Below, piece after piece: positions 42,011 through 53,969 of a DNA stretch of 64,000 bases. Made by a program: the position numbers and the translations under genes. Each line of letters opens with the position of its first letter. Position 1 is the stretch's first letter. The notes beneath the pieces are model-generated. The model made no database searches and had not been told where the DNA came from. It saw only the letters and a list, made by a program, of their open reading frames with translations. The stretch lies in NCBI GenBank assembly GCA_021234155.1, contig JAJEKV010000032.1, forward strand, positions 4,469,835-4,533,834. Reading direction: 5' to 3'. Origin of the DNA: Isoetes taiwanensis. Taxonomy: Eukaryota > Streptophyta > Lycopodiopsida > Isoetales > Isoetaceae.

Positions 42011-44876
42011 TTTTCCATGTATTATAGCGTTTGGTTCATCTTTTATTGCAAGCCATCGATGTGGGGAATATTCCTGTCATTGTACCAGATCGATGGCCCA
42101 CATTATTTACAACTAAAGCCAGACAAACTTTTCCAATGGTGCACCTTGGCCTCAATGGTCCAAAACCACAATATCATTAAATGACAGAAACTACATAAAC
42201 CTTGGTAGACCGGATTTGCCACCATGGGTTGGCCTCATCTTCAATGAACACAGGCTTGGACGACGGATTAACGAAGGAATTCATGGAAAGAAAGAGCAGA
42301 TGATCTGTAACAGAAGTATGCATGTATTCTATGTATCTGCTGGCATTAGAAGCCGTTCCCATGCCTTCCTGCAACCTACAATTTTTCTGCCTTTGCAAAC
42401 TGCCAATCTCCTGTTTCTACATTGAAATGCTCTGTTTTTCCTTGAAAAAACCTTTCGTTCCTCTGTTTCAGATCACGAAGCCCATCACGAAGCTTTATAA
42501 CAGGGCATTGATTTTCCGCTCAATTGGAATGTGATAGCCCATCACTAAGCTTTAACAGAGCACTGATTTTCAGCCCAATAGCAATATACAGCAGGCCAAT
42601 TCAACCAATTTGGATGACCAACACGGAAAATCATTATGCCCAAAGCAGAATGGGATTTTCTGCTTCAATCCCTGCAGAAACTTTAGCCCGATTTGGCTAA
42701 TATTACTCCGGATTTGGGGATTCAGAAGTCTACCCATCAAATGAAGAAGGGTTGAGAAGTCCAGGAAACTCTAATTTGACGTCTTCCCTTAGATAACGGC
42801 CAGCTCCGGGAACACAGCAAGAACTCAGACTTTGCCTTCGACCCCTGCAACAATCTGGCACTCTGGAACATCTGCCCTTTGTTCTGGCACCAGCAATCCG
42901 GTTAATCATTGTTCTTATCAAATCTGACTTGCAACCACCGATTCTGCTGAAGGTCTTGCAAGCGGGGCTTTTGGATAAGTCTGAGATTTAGTCCCGTTCT
43001 AATCTTTGGTGGTTGTGATTTGGCTCGTACTGTATGTGCTGCCGCCGCTTCATTGCACGAGGGATTTGTGCCACTCTCTGTACAGGCCGACCTGTTTGCC
43101 TACATGCCCTGTGCCTCTCCTCCGCTGCCCTTGCCAAAAAAAGAAGGGAGCATGCCTTCTTATCCACGCCCTAAAAAAAGGGCACCAATTTTTTTTCCTA
43201 TTCTTCCTAACCTTTCCAAAGAGCCTTTGCAAAAACATCCATGAAAAAAGGAATTGCCAAGCACCCAAAATAGCAATAACCATCCAAGCTCCTCTCACAT
43301 GGCAAATTATACCATTTTTTATACAATACGATACCGAAATCATAGTCCCCACCATTGCCAGAATACCCTCCCCAAACCCAAAACGAAATTAGCACACTAT
43401 ATAAGGGCCAACGATTATATACGAGGCACCTTAGATTTAAAGGAGATATTTGTACCCCATTATATAGCATTGAATATAAAAAAGGGGCAAAGACTATTTT
43501 GAAGCAGCGAATATTGGGACCCTTTATTTAGAAGGCAGTGATTCAGTACAATACAGTGAACAGTTATAGCAAAAGGAAATCAGCAAAAAGGAAGTCGACC
43601 ATTATATAAAGAGAAGACCATCGACTATTTGAACATTTGCAACCTATTGAGTAATAGCAACACACCGAGCTCTGTTACAACGACTATATATAAGCAAAGT
43701 CAAACATTTGCAGAGCAGATAGAAATTGGATGTCCCGCCCAGGGACCAACGACCATCTTTTAAGGACAACGAGTTTGCAATTATATCATCTCAAGTTCAG
43801 ATGCCTCAGGATTGTCTCCAGTAGGTAATCTACTATGCTATTACCATTATGCCGATAGTTCGAGGAAAATTTAAAGATGCCATTAAAGACTATCAAGAAA
43901 AAGTTTCACACAATTGGATCAAATGCTGGTTCATTGCATTTTTCACCAGGCCAAAGGATGATCTATACCATTCTTGTGTTTCTACTTCATCCATCCATAT
44001 GTCCAATGGATTTGTCAAGGTCCTTGCTTGTCGGTTCTTAACACGCCCATTAAAATCTCCTGCTAATTGAACCTCCCCTTTCTAAGAGGATTACCTTTGG
44101 CCAAATGCAAGAATGGATCACTTGATTTTAAGCTCATTATGAGCACATGTACTTGTGATGTAAGGGAGGCAAGTTTACATCAGCTAAAAAAATTGGCCTT
44201 GGTAGTTTCAACCATAAAAATTGATTATGTACATTAGTTTTAACAACTAACAAGCAGGCAAAAAAAAACTATGACATTAGTCTTCTACAATATATAGGTT
44301 CAACTATCTCCACTTTTCTATTGCTAGAGACGTTAATATTTCGTACACAACACCTCAGGACATTTTCCCATGCTAGAATTGGTTTTGTGTAAGCAATAGT
44401 CGGAGAGAGCACTTGCAACACAATAATGACATGTAGCTCAGAGATAAGAGTCCCTCAATGTTTCGAACGACATGTAGCCAATGATATGCCGATGATGCTC
44501 AATTATTGTAGAGAAATACAAAGATGTCGATATGCAAAAGCTATGCCATATTTGGTAAGATGGTATGTCACGATATTCAATGCCTTCTAGAAGCCTTATA
44601 TTAAATATCTTGATGCCGGTGATGTCACAATCGATGTATTGCCATCTTGTCAATATCTAGAAATCCTAAATTAAATTTCTCGATGTCACATTCAATGAAT
44701 TGCCAATTTGTCAATAACTTTGAACACCACATATATACCAAAGGCAATACTCCACACATATACATAAAATATACCCTCTTTATAAATTCCAACCAATGGT
44801 TTTCATTTTAAGTGTAGTGCAAAAGTCACGACAAACACTTTTGAGATAATTCTTAGCTTAACTTTCATTACATATA
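42011..44876. other. No supported gene; tandem duplication at 42481-42590
   Basis: A 57-base unit beginning CCCATCACGAAGCTTTA is followed directly by a diverged second copy (CCCATCACTAAGCTTTA). The interval has several TATATAAG-like words (43390, 43595, 43687), but no coding region can be tied to them. The frame at 43006-43392 shows no motif. Confidence 0.45.
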
Positions 44877-45255
44877 ATCCCATCGATCCGAGACATCGGA
44901 TCGACATTCTAGAATGGGGCGAGCATGCATGTCTCGCATGCATGCATGCGGCGCATGCCCTTTCTGGTTGGGAGTTCACTATTTTAGGCGCGGTTCTGCA
45001 TCAACGTCTCATCGGCGCTTCCTCTTCTCTCAGCAGTATCTTATTCTCTTTGAATTGTTTCCAGGCAGGGGAGGGGCTTCTTCCGGCTTGGTTTGGCCAA
45101 TTTGGCGTTTCTTTCATGATGTGGCATGTCCTTTCTTGGCCTTGGCTCTTCTTTAGCCTTCATCCTGTGACCTTCGTCCTCGATTCCAGTTTGTTAAGGA
45201 AGTTCTCTGGTATTCGGGCGGTTTGTTGGTTTCATGCGAGCCCCATTCTAGAATC
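44877..45255. mobile_element. ATTCTAGAAT-bounded inverted-repeat element, copy 1
   Basis: The element starts CCCATCGATCCGAGACATCG (containing an 8-bp palindrome) and ATTCTAGAATGGGGCGAGCATG, and ends CATGCGAGCCCCATTCTAGAAT, the inverse of the latter. The interior (45057-45214) is GC-rich. A second copy follows directly at 45256. The superfamily is unknown. A 254-codon frame across both copies is not a gene, since it reads the same repeat in two different frames. Confidence 0.6.
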
Positions 45256-45966
45256 CCATCGATCCGAGACATCGGATCGACATTCTAGAATGGGGCGAGC
45301 ATGCATGTTTATGCATGCATGCGGCGGCATGCCCTTTCGGTTGGGAGTTCGCTATTTTAGGCGCGGTTCTGCATCAACGTCTCATCGGCGCTTCCTCTTC
45401 TCTCAGCAGTATCTTATTCTCTTTGAACCCACCCTCCCCCCCCCCCTTCTTTGTTTATTGTATTTGTCGCCTGGCACGCGTGACCAACCCCTCTATTTGA
45501 AGAGGTTTTTGTTTTTTGTCGCGTGGCGCGTGGACGCTGGACCCTCCACTCGGGAGGTTTGTTTTGTCTCGCTTTTTGTTGTGTTGGTGATGTGCGGTAC
45601 AAGGTTGGCGGCGGCATCTGTTTTGACTTCTCCATGGGTGGGCTTTTGGGGGGCGATTTCTATGCCTTACGTTTGTCCAAGCCCCTTGTCGAAGGCTTAT
45701 CACTAGGGTTTTTCCTCGAAAAACCGAAAAGGGCGGGGTTTTTAATCCCTTGATAAGCTTTCGGCAGTACACAAACCACACATCTATTAGCATTGTATTT
45801 TTTGGGGTCCAAATGATATAATTGGATTTTCCCTTTATTTTTTCGTGGGTAGTTCGCATGTGTGCGCTACCCATCGGCCCACCATTGTAGAAAATCTCTT
45901 TGAGATGAATGAGAAGCCTATCTATCTCGGCGGTTTGTTGGTTTCATCACGAGCCCCATTCTAGAA
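45256..45966. mobile_element. ATTCTAGAAT-bounded element, copy 2, interior replaced
   Basis: The first 170 bases (45256-45428) repeat copy 1 at about 95 percent by eye, and the last 38 (45929-45966, GGCGGTTTGTTGGTTTCATC and GAGCCCCATTCTAGAAT) match its end. Between them the original interior is replaced by 500 bases of other GC-rich sequence. Confidence 0.6.
45429..45928 (+). mobile_element. GC-rich retroelement 3' fragment inside copy 2
   Basis: The insert contains AAAACC...GGGCGGGGTTTTTAATCC (45717-45750), which resembles the AAAACC...GGGGTTTT stem of the LINE ends at 21.5, 48.4 and 51.5 kb, and closes with GAGAAGCCTATCTATCT, a short (CTAT)n tail. This suggests a 5'-truncated LINE of a related family. 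No coding motif was found. Confidence 0.35.
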
Positions 45967-47149
45967 TTTATAGCTTTTAATCCCTCTTGTCAATATTCTA
46001 GTGATGGGCAAAATATGGCAAAACAACCTCCCCCCCCAAAAAAAAAAAGGAACATACAGTTCTAACACAAGCACGGAGGGTTGCCCTCCATGGCCGGAGG
46101 GTGAAGTGGTTTAAATGATACTTCAAAGTCATGTTTTTACAATCAATCAAAATTGCTACTTAAAAACAATAGAGTACTTGATACCATGACTTTATGAGGA
46201 TTGGCTTGAGAAGATCTTTGGTGCTCAGCATAGAACAAGGACGGCAGAAGGATAAGGACAAGTGTAATAGAGGAGAGAATGGAAATACATGTCTTATGAG
46301 CATAGAAATAAGAGAACTCCTTGAAGACCTCTGATTGGTTTTCTGTCACGGAGGGCTTCAAAAATCTAAGGAGCAAGTTTTGTCGTGGAATAAAACATTG
46401 ACGCATAGCCTAACTCCAAACCTCGCAAGAAAAAATAAAACCCAATGATTGTGGGCTCGAAATGCAATTAGAATGTGTAAGGTCTGTTGAGTCTTAAAGT
46501 GGCTTTGCTGTCGTGATTATGGCATTCTTTTGGACCATTCATGCATTAACCAATGCATGGATTCTCAAGTCGACGGTGTTTTGTTCCTCGTACATGTAAG
46601 TAAAAAAAACAACTCTATCCATTTCTCATTTCCCTTATTTCTCTTCTTCGTATCACTTTTGCCTAGGTAATGGGCACTTATATTGCCATCTATTGACCAT
46701 CTATCAGCATGAACTTAATAGATTTAATTCGTGAATTTAGCTCACGAATTTACTTCATTGAATTAGTTCATGCAAGGAGGTGTGTTAGTGTCTCAAAATT
46801 TTATATTTGCAAACACAAGACATGATTTGGAGACCTTACAAGCATGGTGCTACTAGAAGCATCCTTCCAAAATGCTTATAGTTTATCTGTTGCCTTGCCT
46901 CATTCATATAATCCCTTTCAATATGTAGCTACAACATATGTAGTCTCCAATTTGTGAACATTTGTGATCCTTGAAACTAGGGTAAAACTAACTTCAACTG
47001 ATTTGATGTTTCTCGCCACCTTTCATCAATATTCCTAAAGTTAATTTGTTTCCAAGTATATTATTGTTATTGAAATTAATAGTCACCAATCATGCACTAT
47101 TCGTAAGAGAACTCGGGCAAGTGTGTTCACAATGTATGGGATCAACATG
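45967..47149. other. No supported gene
   Basis: AT-rich DNA. A TTAGTTCATG or TGAATTTA set of short inverted words occurs near 46708-46770. The frame at 46143-46406 has no motif. Confidence 0.4.
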
Positions 47150-47260
47150 CTTGTAGTCTTCTCATGGGTTTTTGGCTTTTTTGCCTGTTCTGTGTCGTCT
47201 CATAGGCCTCTGGCCTCCGTGGACGTTAAAATAAACTTCCTTCCTTCCTTCCTTCCTTCT
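47150..47260 (+). mobile_element. 5'-truncated LINE insertion, (TTCC)n tail
   Basis: CTCATAGGCC and TCTGGCCTCCGTGGACGT are followed by TAAAATAAAC and six TTCC units. The stem is AGGCC-TCT-GGCCT (47204-47216), with a loop of three. Only about 80 bases of the element precede the tail. Confidence 0.7.
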
Positions 47261-48055
47261 TGAAATAGGTTGTTGTTTTCTCATATTAAGTAAGCAACTT
47301 TCTTGATTAAATAAGCACACATGGTCAAATACTCCAAAGGCAACAATCTCAAGGACCCCACTTTAAGCATAATATGTGATTGTTCTAATAAGCAAAGATA
47401 GCATTGGGGCAATCCAAAGTGGCTCGGCACCTTGTTACTTACTCTTTAGAACAACTAATCTATGAAATGGGCAAATAACATCAACATGTTGGAGTCCATA
47501 TATGATGGCATTTGGTGATTGAGAATCCTTTGTATCTAAATTAATGCTTAACTAATGTGTCAAACAGTAATAATGCTAACTAATATGGAAGTTGGAGAGT
47601 GCATTTTGCCAACAAAATGCAAATTGAATTAAAAAGGAAAAAAGTCCTCCCCAATTCCAAATCACATCCATAATGATAGGTCGGGCTTAATATATTCATA
47701 CTCTAGTTGCCGAGATTCCAATGGTGCAAATTCGACTAGCAATATCACAGCACGCTGACATAGTAACTGTCGCAGATCCATTGTCCTGGATCCATTGTTC
47801 TAAACAATCATGATGGGATTGAATATTGTTGCAAGTATGTAGAATCCCAATTCGACAATTGGAGGCGATTCTTGTATATTGTATGGCTAGGCAACATGTA
47901 TGTGCATTTCCGCCTCAGTCAACATCTTAGCCAGGAGGTTTGGAATTAATATTGGCCATAAGTTTTACATTGAAAGTTCTTGAGACTTGTAAACATGTAC
48001 CAAAATAATATGCATTTCAAAAGTAATCTTTGCAACCATCGTTCTTCCATGATTA

Positions 48056-48660
48056 TAATATGGACCACAACATTGCAGGCTTAGTTCTCGATTCCACTTT
48101 ATATGGACCACAACGTTGTAAGCTTAGTTCTTGATGCCACCTCATTTATTGGCCTCTTGATATGGATCAAACATTGTAGGCTCAGTCAGGTGGAAACAAG
48201 GGCAAACTGCGATAACCTGAGGCATTACCTTGGCACTTGTTTCTTCAGCAAGCTTTGGGACGCCACATCATGTACTTGCAATAATGTGTACTCAAGAATG
48301 ATGCATTGTTTGTACATTTACGAAACTCTACAATGATACATTGTTTGGGACGCCACTTCATGTACTTGCAATAATGTGTACTCAACAATGATGCATTATT
48401 TGTACCTTTCGAGGCAGGGGTTTTTTAATCCTAGTAGTAATGATTGTATTGGTCTCCGTGGACGTTAAAAAAACTATTCTATTCTATTCTATTGTACATT
48501 TACTAAACTCAACAATGATAGATTGTTTGTACATTACTGATCAATGGTGCATTGTTTGTACATTTACTAAACTCAACAATGATACATTATTTGTACATTA
48601 TTAATCTTATCGCTTTTTCAAACATGTACTCAACAATGATATCACTAGTTGCACATATTT
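48056..48660. repeat. Tandem repeat region, TGTACATTTAC-ACTCAACAATGAT type
   Basis: Units with ATATGGACCACAAC-TTG-A recur two and a half times (48056-48180), and units with CTCAACAATGAT-CATT-TTTGTACAT recur at least six times (48250-48640). A short LINE end has been inserted at 48406-48491. Confidence 0.7.
48406..48491 (+). mobile_element. 86-bp LINE insertion with TTGTAC duplication
   Basis: CTTTCGAGGCAGGGG, TTTTTTAATCCTAGTAGTAA, TTGGTCTCCGTGGACGTTAA and a (TATTC)n tail match the copy at 21499-21614. TTGTAC stands on both sides (48400-48405 and 48492-48497), and the host repeat continues unbroken across it. The left arm of the terminal stem is missing because of a 29-base internal deletion relative to the other copy. 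Confidence 0.8.
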
Positions 48661-51344
48661 ATTAATCTTATATTGCTTTTCCAAGGCTCACTTGAGTGGA
48701 TGGACATTACACGTCGTTTGCATTGCCTTATTGCCTTCTCCTAAATGTATAAATAATGATTGCATTTTTTCCTAAATGCATCAAGCTGCAGACAAATGGA
48801 TGGATTGTACTTTTGTTGTATTATTTCCACATTGTTTTTTTCTAAATTTATCACAGTCTGATTGCATTAAAATTATCTCTTCCTGAACTTCATAGTCGTA
48901 TTAGAAAACAGACCAGATTATAATAAAACCTGCAACTCCTAGGAACTTACAGTTTTTGTCCCAAAAAATTTTCTTCTCATAAAAATAAAAAGCAGGACAT
49001 ATGTCCGTGCAAGCAATTTGGTTATTACAATTAAATTGCTATTGTAGCCTTCCTGAAGAATTAGCAGTACAATTTCCTTTGATCAGAAATGTCCAAGCGT
49101 GTGCCACCCCAGTACATCTTGGTGAATAAACTCACACAGTATCTATTCTTCTTCCTTCATTCTAATGCCTTAAAGCTTCAATTATCATCTGCCAACTATA
49201 TACATGGCTCAGATGGTTGAAAATATGCTTAATTATCAAAACCGGATCTTAGATGGCCTGCCTGCTAAACCATCTATTACTGGACTAGTAATCAGTGGAC
49301 TTACTTCAGAGTCATAAATTTAATAAGTTTACCCAGCGGCTGCCGTTATTTTTGTATTTGTACCAGAAGATCTAGTTTTGAATGTTGCTAACATGCATTT
49401 TTCCTTATGTTCATCTGCCAAAATTTGACGGTGTCTACAGTCTACACTGCAAAATGCCTTGTCATCTCTGCAAAGCAACAAGAATTTTTTTTAACAATGT
49501 GAAAAGTTAGCAGAAATGATACTGACACTACTTAAACTTTCTCATAGCCTCAATCTACGTTAACATTTGTGTAAATCTCACTTTCTTCCTTTCTAGGAAT
49601 CTAATTTGTACTGCAAAAATTTCAGTCAATTCATTAAAACATAGCAATTTAGGAAACTGCATAGAGTTTCTTTTCTACACTAGCAATTAGACGATTAAAT
49701 GTTTTAGCTGACTAGTATAATGCTGCATGTTATCCTATGAACAAAAGAATGAAACTGTAAGACTGCACATTTCAATAAAAAATGAACATATCATGGAAAT
49801 ATCATAGATTCATGCTTATATAAATGATATGCAGCAAAAAGCAAAAGAAACTTCATTTTTGCTATATGAAAAGAAGACAGTGAGACGATGGTGGCTAATG
49901 TAAGACACCTTTTGCATCACACAAATGCGCAATACAAATAACTAGCAGATTCATAGATAAAACAGAAGTCAAATGCAAAAAGGGTATATCATATATGTAC
50001 ATGTAGATATCGCTGCCCTGTCTAATGGTGCGCTTACAGTAGAAACAGTAAAAAATGTACTTCAAACAGCAGAGGAGGGATTGCATCGGAAGTGCCTGGA
50101 GTGAGAACTTCCTTTTTTCACAATGCTCTCTTCCACAATTGCCTTGCCCTGATGCCGGAACTTGGCAGCACTCTGTTGAGAAGGGAATGCAGAGAAGAAT
50201 CAATTTCTCCAAGAAATTTGACGTTTCAGTTCTGGTAACCTTACCTTAAGTTAAATTGGAATCAGTAGAAAAGATCTATATGGAATTCTCACAAATTCTT
50301 CCTGGGCTACTTCAACTAAAGAAGACTTATATCAGGGATGTATGCAGGTAAGAATCTTACTTGTGAGTGAAGCTTCCAGTGTTGACACTGTATTTTGATA
50401 ACCTTGCTGCCAAGCACTTTGCTCCACATTATTTATTTCTGTGTCTCAGCCCATAAACGTTGATGCCTCTGGCGAACATGCTCATGAAACCCAGACGAAA
50501 TGAAAATAGATTTGTTTAAGCCTGTACTTGCTCACACTATTGCGATGTTCAACTGTTCTTCAGTAGACATTTTGGCAACGTCAAATCCTTGACGGCCTTC
50601 TGTTGCCCTGAATACCCTGTAATGGCCATCGATGCATGAACTGAGCCCATAAACAAAAGCTGTGATGGTAAAGAGCTGTGATGGTAAAGGAAGTGTAAGG
50701 CGGTAACATGCAAATCTAAAAAGCCCAGGTGCTACAGGTCATCTGGACCATCTAAGAAAAACAACCAGCGGGCAGGGTCAAAATCTCGGTTTTGTTATAG
50801 CGCACGGTTTGCACTGAGAATTGCAAGAGATGCTTGCAGGGTTCCGAAATCAACCTGGGCAAGGTCTCGACCTCTCCGGTTAGCCGGTTTCGAGAGCGGC
50901 TGCCCACCAACAGAAGTGACCGAGCATTTACAGCCAATCGTAAGTTTTTAGCAGTCACCAGCATATTCTAGAGATATTCTAGCATATACCTAAGATATGC
51001 CAAAAGCCCACATAAACAAGGGTTTGCCCCCCTAGGGGCAACCCAAAAACTCTTCAATGTAAGGGTTGGTCATGCGTGCTATGCAACTATTACGTCGAAC
51101 AATATAAGAAATCTATTGCTTTTCTTTACTAAATAGATCATCCATTTGAGCATTGATCACATGACATTTAATTGGATCTATCGAATTTATTGGTTGTATA
51201 TAGAATAAACACAGCTGGTGAAACATTTTAGCATTCAGAGAGTGTTGTTATCCGATGATCTAATTGTATCAATGGATAGTCATGAATGCAACCTACTTGC
51301 AGAATCAACCTAACATAGATTATACATTTCATGTATTATGCTCT
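48661..51344. other. No supported gene
   Basis: AT-rich with short tandem words such as AAAGCTGTGATGGT repeated near 50660. The GC-richer part at 50740-50945 ends in GTAAGTTTTT and could be an exon border, but no frame supports it. Confidence 0.45.
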
Positions 51345-51530
51345 TAATAGAATAGAATAAAATAGAATAGAGTTTTTATCATCAACGGAGACCAATTGGC
51401 CTATGGGACCCAAAAAGGACGTGCAACAAGTGTAAAACTGTCCCGGTTAAAGAAAAAAAAAACCCCGCCCCAAAGGGTTTTTGGGGGAAAACCATGACAG
51501 GAATAGGATTGTTGTTCAAACTTGACAAAC
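51345..51530 (-). mobile_element. 5'-truncated LINE insertion, (TATTC)n tail, minus strand
   Basis: On the minus strand AAAACCC...GGGGTTTT, GGGTCCCAT, the stem AGGCC-AATT-GGTCT (plus-strand 51389-51402, one G-U pair), CCGTTGATGATAAAAAC and a TATTC tail follow in order. The tail occupies plus-strand 51345-51372. Confidence 0.7.
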
Positions 51531-52286
51531 ATCTATCATGAGGGGAAAGAAATATGTACACATATCAGGCAAGTGCCCGAGGACCGAGCTGTTCCCAGCG
51601 ATCCATGACCTCTTGAAGGTATGATCCCAACATCCGTCCACCGAGTCCATGCTTAACATCTCATGCAGGGACTGACTAGGACAGATTAGATTGTCCTAGA
51701 TTACTAGTTTGGAGTTTGTATTCTTATAAGAACATGCAATAGAAGGTGAATGGGAATAGTGTCAATCAAGTGTCACTATATATGCATTCAACTGGCATGT
51801 ACACGCTGACTCCGACATATGTTCATGATTATCCATGGAGGTTGCTTGCTTATAGACATGCCACCAAATTGCTCAAGATTTCGGTTAGCATTCATGTCAA
51901 TGTTGGAGCTGCATAGGAAGAAATTAATAAGAGTTGGAGGATTCTCATTGATAAGAATGATTCTCACGGCACGGGAGGTTCTTGCGATCACGGTCGATTA
52001 AGCATTTCTTCCATTTCATAAGGCCACGTTAAGCCTCTCCTTTCTTGACCTTTGCTTTATCATATACATCTGTATCCTAATGTTTCTCCCTTTCTAAAGG
52101 GGTTGCTTGCTGCTTGGGACACTATCAGCTCTTTTTCATATCAATCCTGAGGCATGTCTTCAACTTTCTACTCCATGCTAATGGATTTCTTTGCAAGACA
52201 CTGTTGTTGTTCATCCAAAGACACGACGATGATGGATAGCAGCTGGTATAAGCACTATTGCAGCTTGATATAAGTCTGGTCATCTC

Positions 52287-53104
52287 ATGCCATGGGAAGC
52301 ATTTAGAACAAAATTCTTGTTGCGTAGATGGGATAGAGTAATTTGGATTCGTATTGCTGCATTGTTGCCACAAGATTCTGGTCCACAAATTGAAGTAACT
52401 ATATGGGATTGCCATCAGGGTATCAAGCCAGGGCGCTTTGTTTCTTCTGTGCATAAATTGCTTCTGCATTCGAAAATCTTGCCTCTGCCTAATAGATGGC
52501 TTCAGGTCCCTTAACCACAATGGAAACTTTTTTGGACGTGTGTATGGAATAAGTTGCTTCATCCCAAAGTGGCAGTTTTTGCGGTGGCAAGTGATCCATA
52601 GATGCCTCAGAGTCAACATGCTGGTCCATAAAATTGATAATCGAACGTTTCAGACGTTGAGCCGCTTGAGCATTGTATAGCATGCTCCTAGATACAAGGA
52701 TTATTTAACAGTGCACTAGACAACCACTTCATACTCTTGGCATCTTACCTAGATTCATGGGCCCAGCTAGATAGAAGGCATTTCATCTTGGTTTTGGTTG
52801 TTGTGGGAAATCTAGGAGCGTCATAGATTCCACATTTTCCATGGCATTTACTCATATGTTTATTGTATTCTTGTTGTACCCCATGCTAAGATCTTGATGG
52901 CTTATAAGTGTTCCTCCTTTGAACCGGATGTGAGGGACAATATTTGGATAATATTTATATTAATGAAGTAAGCATATGGTAATTCAGCCCATGTTCCAGG
53001 GACATCTTCTTGTGCTTACACACATGCTAGATAAGATATGTATATCTTGTAATTCCTACTTTTGAATAATAAACTTTGTTTTGCCCTTCAAAAAAAAAAA
53101 AAAA
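52287..53104 (+). pseudogene. Plant-LINE zf-RVT region with 3' UTR and poly(A)
   Basis: With frameshifts, the plus strand reads KLFWTCVWNKLLHPKVAVFA, RWQVIHRCLRVNMLVHKI and an eroded C-x2-C region, which is the WKxLWxLKLHPKVKxFAWR start of zf-RVT in plant LINEs. The 3' part has GTTCCAGGGACATCTTC, TTGTGCTTACACA, GAATAATAAACTTTG, CCCTTCA and 14 A (53090-53104). Upstream RT is absent. The minus-strand frame at 52125-52619 is a shadow. Confidence 0.65.
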
Positions 53105-53969
53105 TCGGGCATAGGTGCCAATGCTATCGTCATTTACCCATGGGCAAGGAAAACCAAGCACTAAATACTTCAATTGTACTTTGCCTTGGTCTAAAGAGAA
53201 GAAGATGTATGCACAAAGAGAAAATTGTAGAAGCACAGAAAGAAAGAAAGAGAATAATATGATGCAATGATAGATTTCACCTTCTTGTTTTTTTTTTGGA
53301 ATCTACATATGTGAAAGATGCAATACAAATGGGTAATCAAAGAGCGTAGAGGTCCTCATATATAGCCAACCCTTTTCTATTAAGAAGTCAAAGTTGGATT
53401 TGAATCCTCATACGACGGTGGTTAGAGCAATAGATAGAGGAATGAACGGGAAAAATTAAACATGGGTGGGTAATGCTCCAGAGGTGAAACGTGAGAAATG
53501 AAAGAGGTGTGTGAGACATAGGGATGGGAGTGATGGAACCATAGGAAAAGGAACATGAGGACAACCAATGGCTAAATGCAGCCATTTAGAGCACTTCATC
53601 ATAAGGTCATGTTGGTCTTCCCGAAACAAAACTACAATCCTCATGTTAATGGCCACTGAAAGATGGATGAGCTCGATTGCACAATTCAGTTAATTGCATA
53701 TGCATATAATAGGGGCACATAAATAGAAATGGGCGCTCTTATGCACTGGTGCTAGATTCTCCTTCTCCATCTGCTAGAGCTCTTAAATCCCTTTTAATCT
53801 CAGCTTCTATGGTCTGTGCTTTAGTACCACGATTCCCTTTAAAATAAGATCTATCTATTGTTAAGGGAAAATTCATGGCTTCAACTTCCAAATTGTCCGC
53901 AAAATCTCATATATCGGTGCTGGTGCAGGGGATAAATTTTGCATTGCATATTAACCCTCTGGCTCTCAG

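Noticed and set aside
44942-45706. 254-codon open frame in GC-rich DNA
   Set aside because: It crosses two copies of the same repeat and reads them in different frames (SGWEFTILGAVLHQR in one, RYFRRGSASTSHRRF in the other), so it cannot be one conserved protein.
52125-52619. 164-codon minus-strand frame
   Set aside because: The plus strand carries the zf-RVT-like LINE sequence and poly(A) end; the minus frame has no motif.
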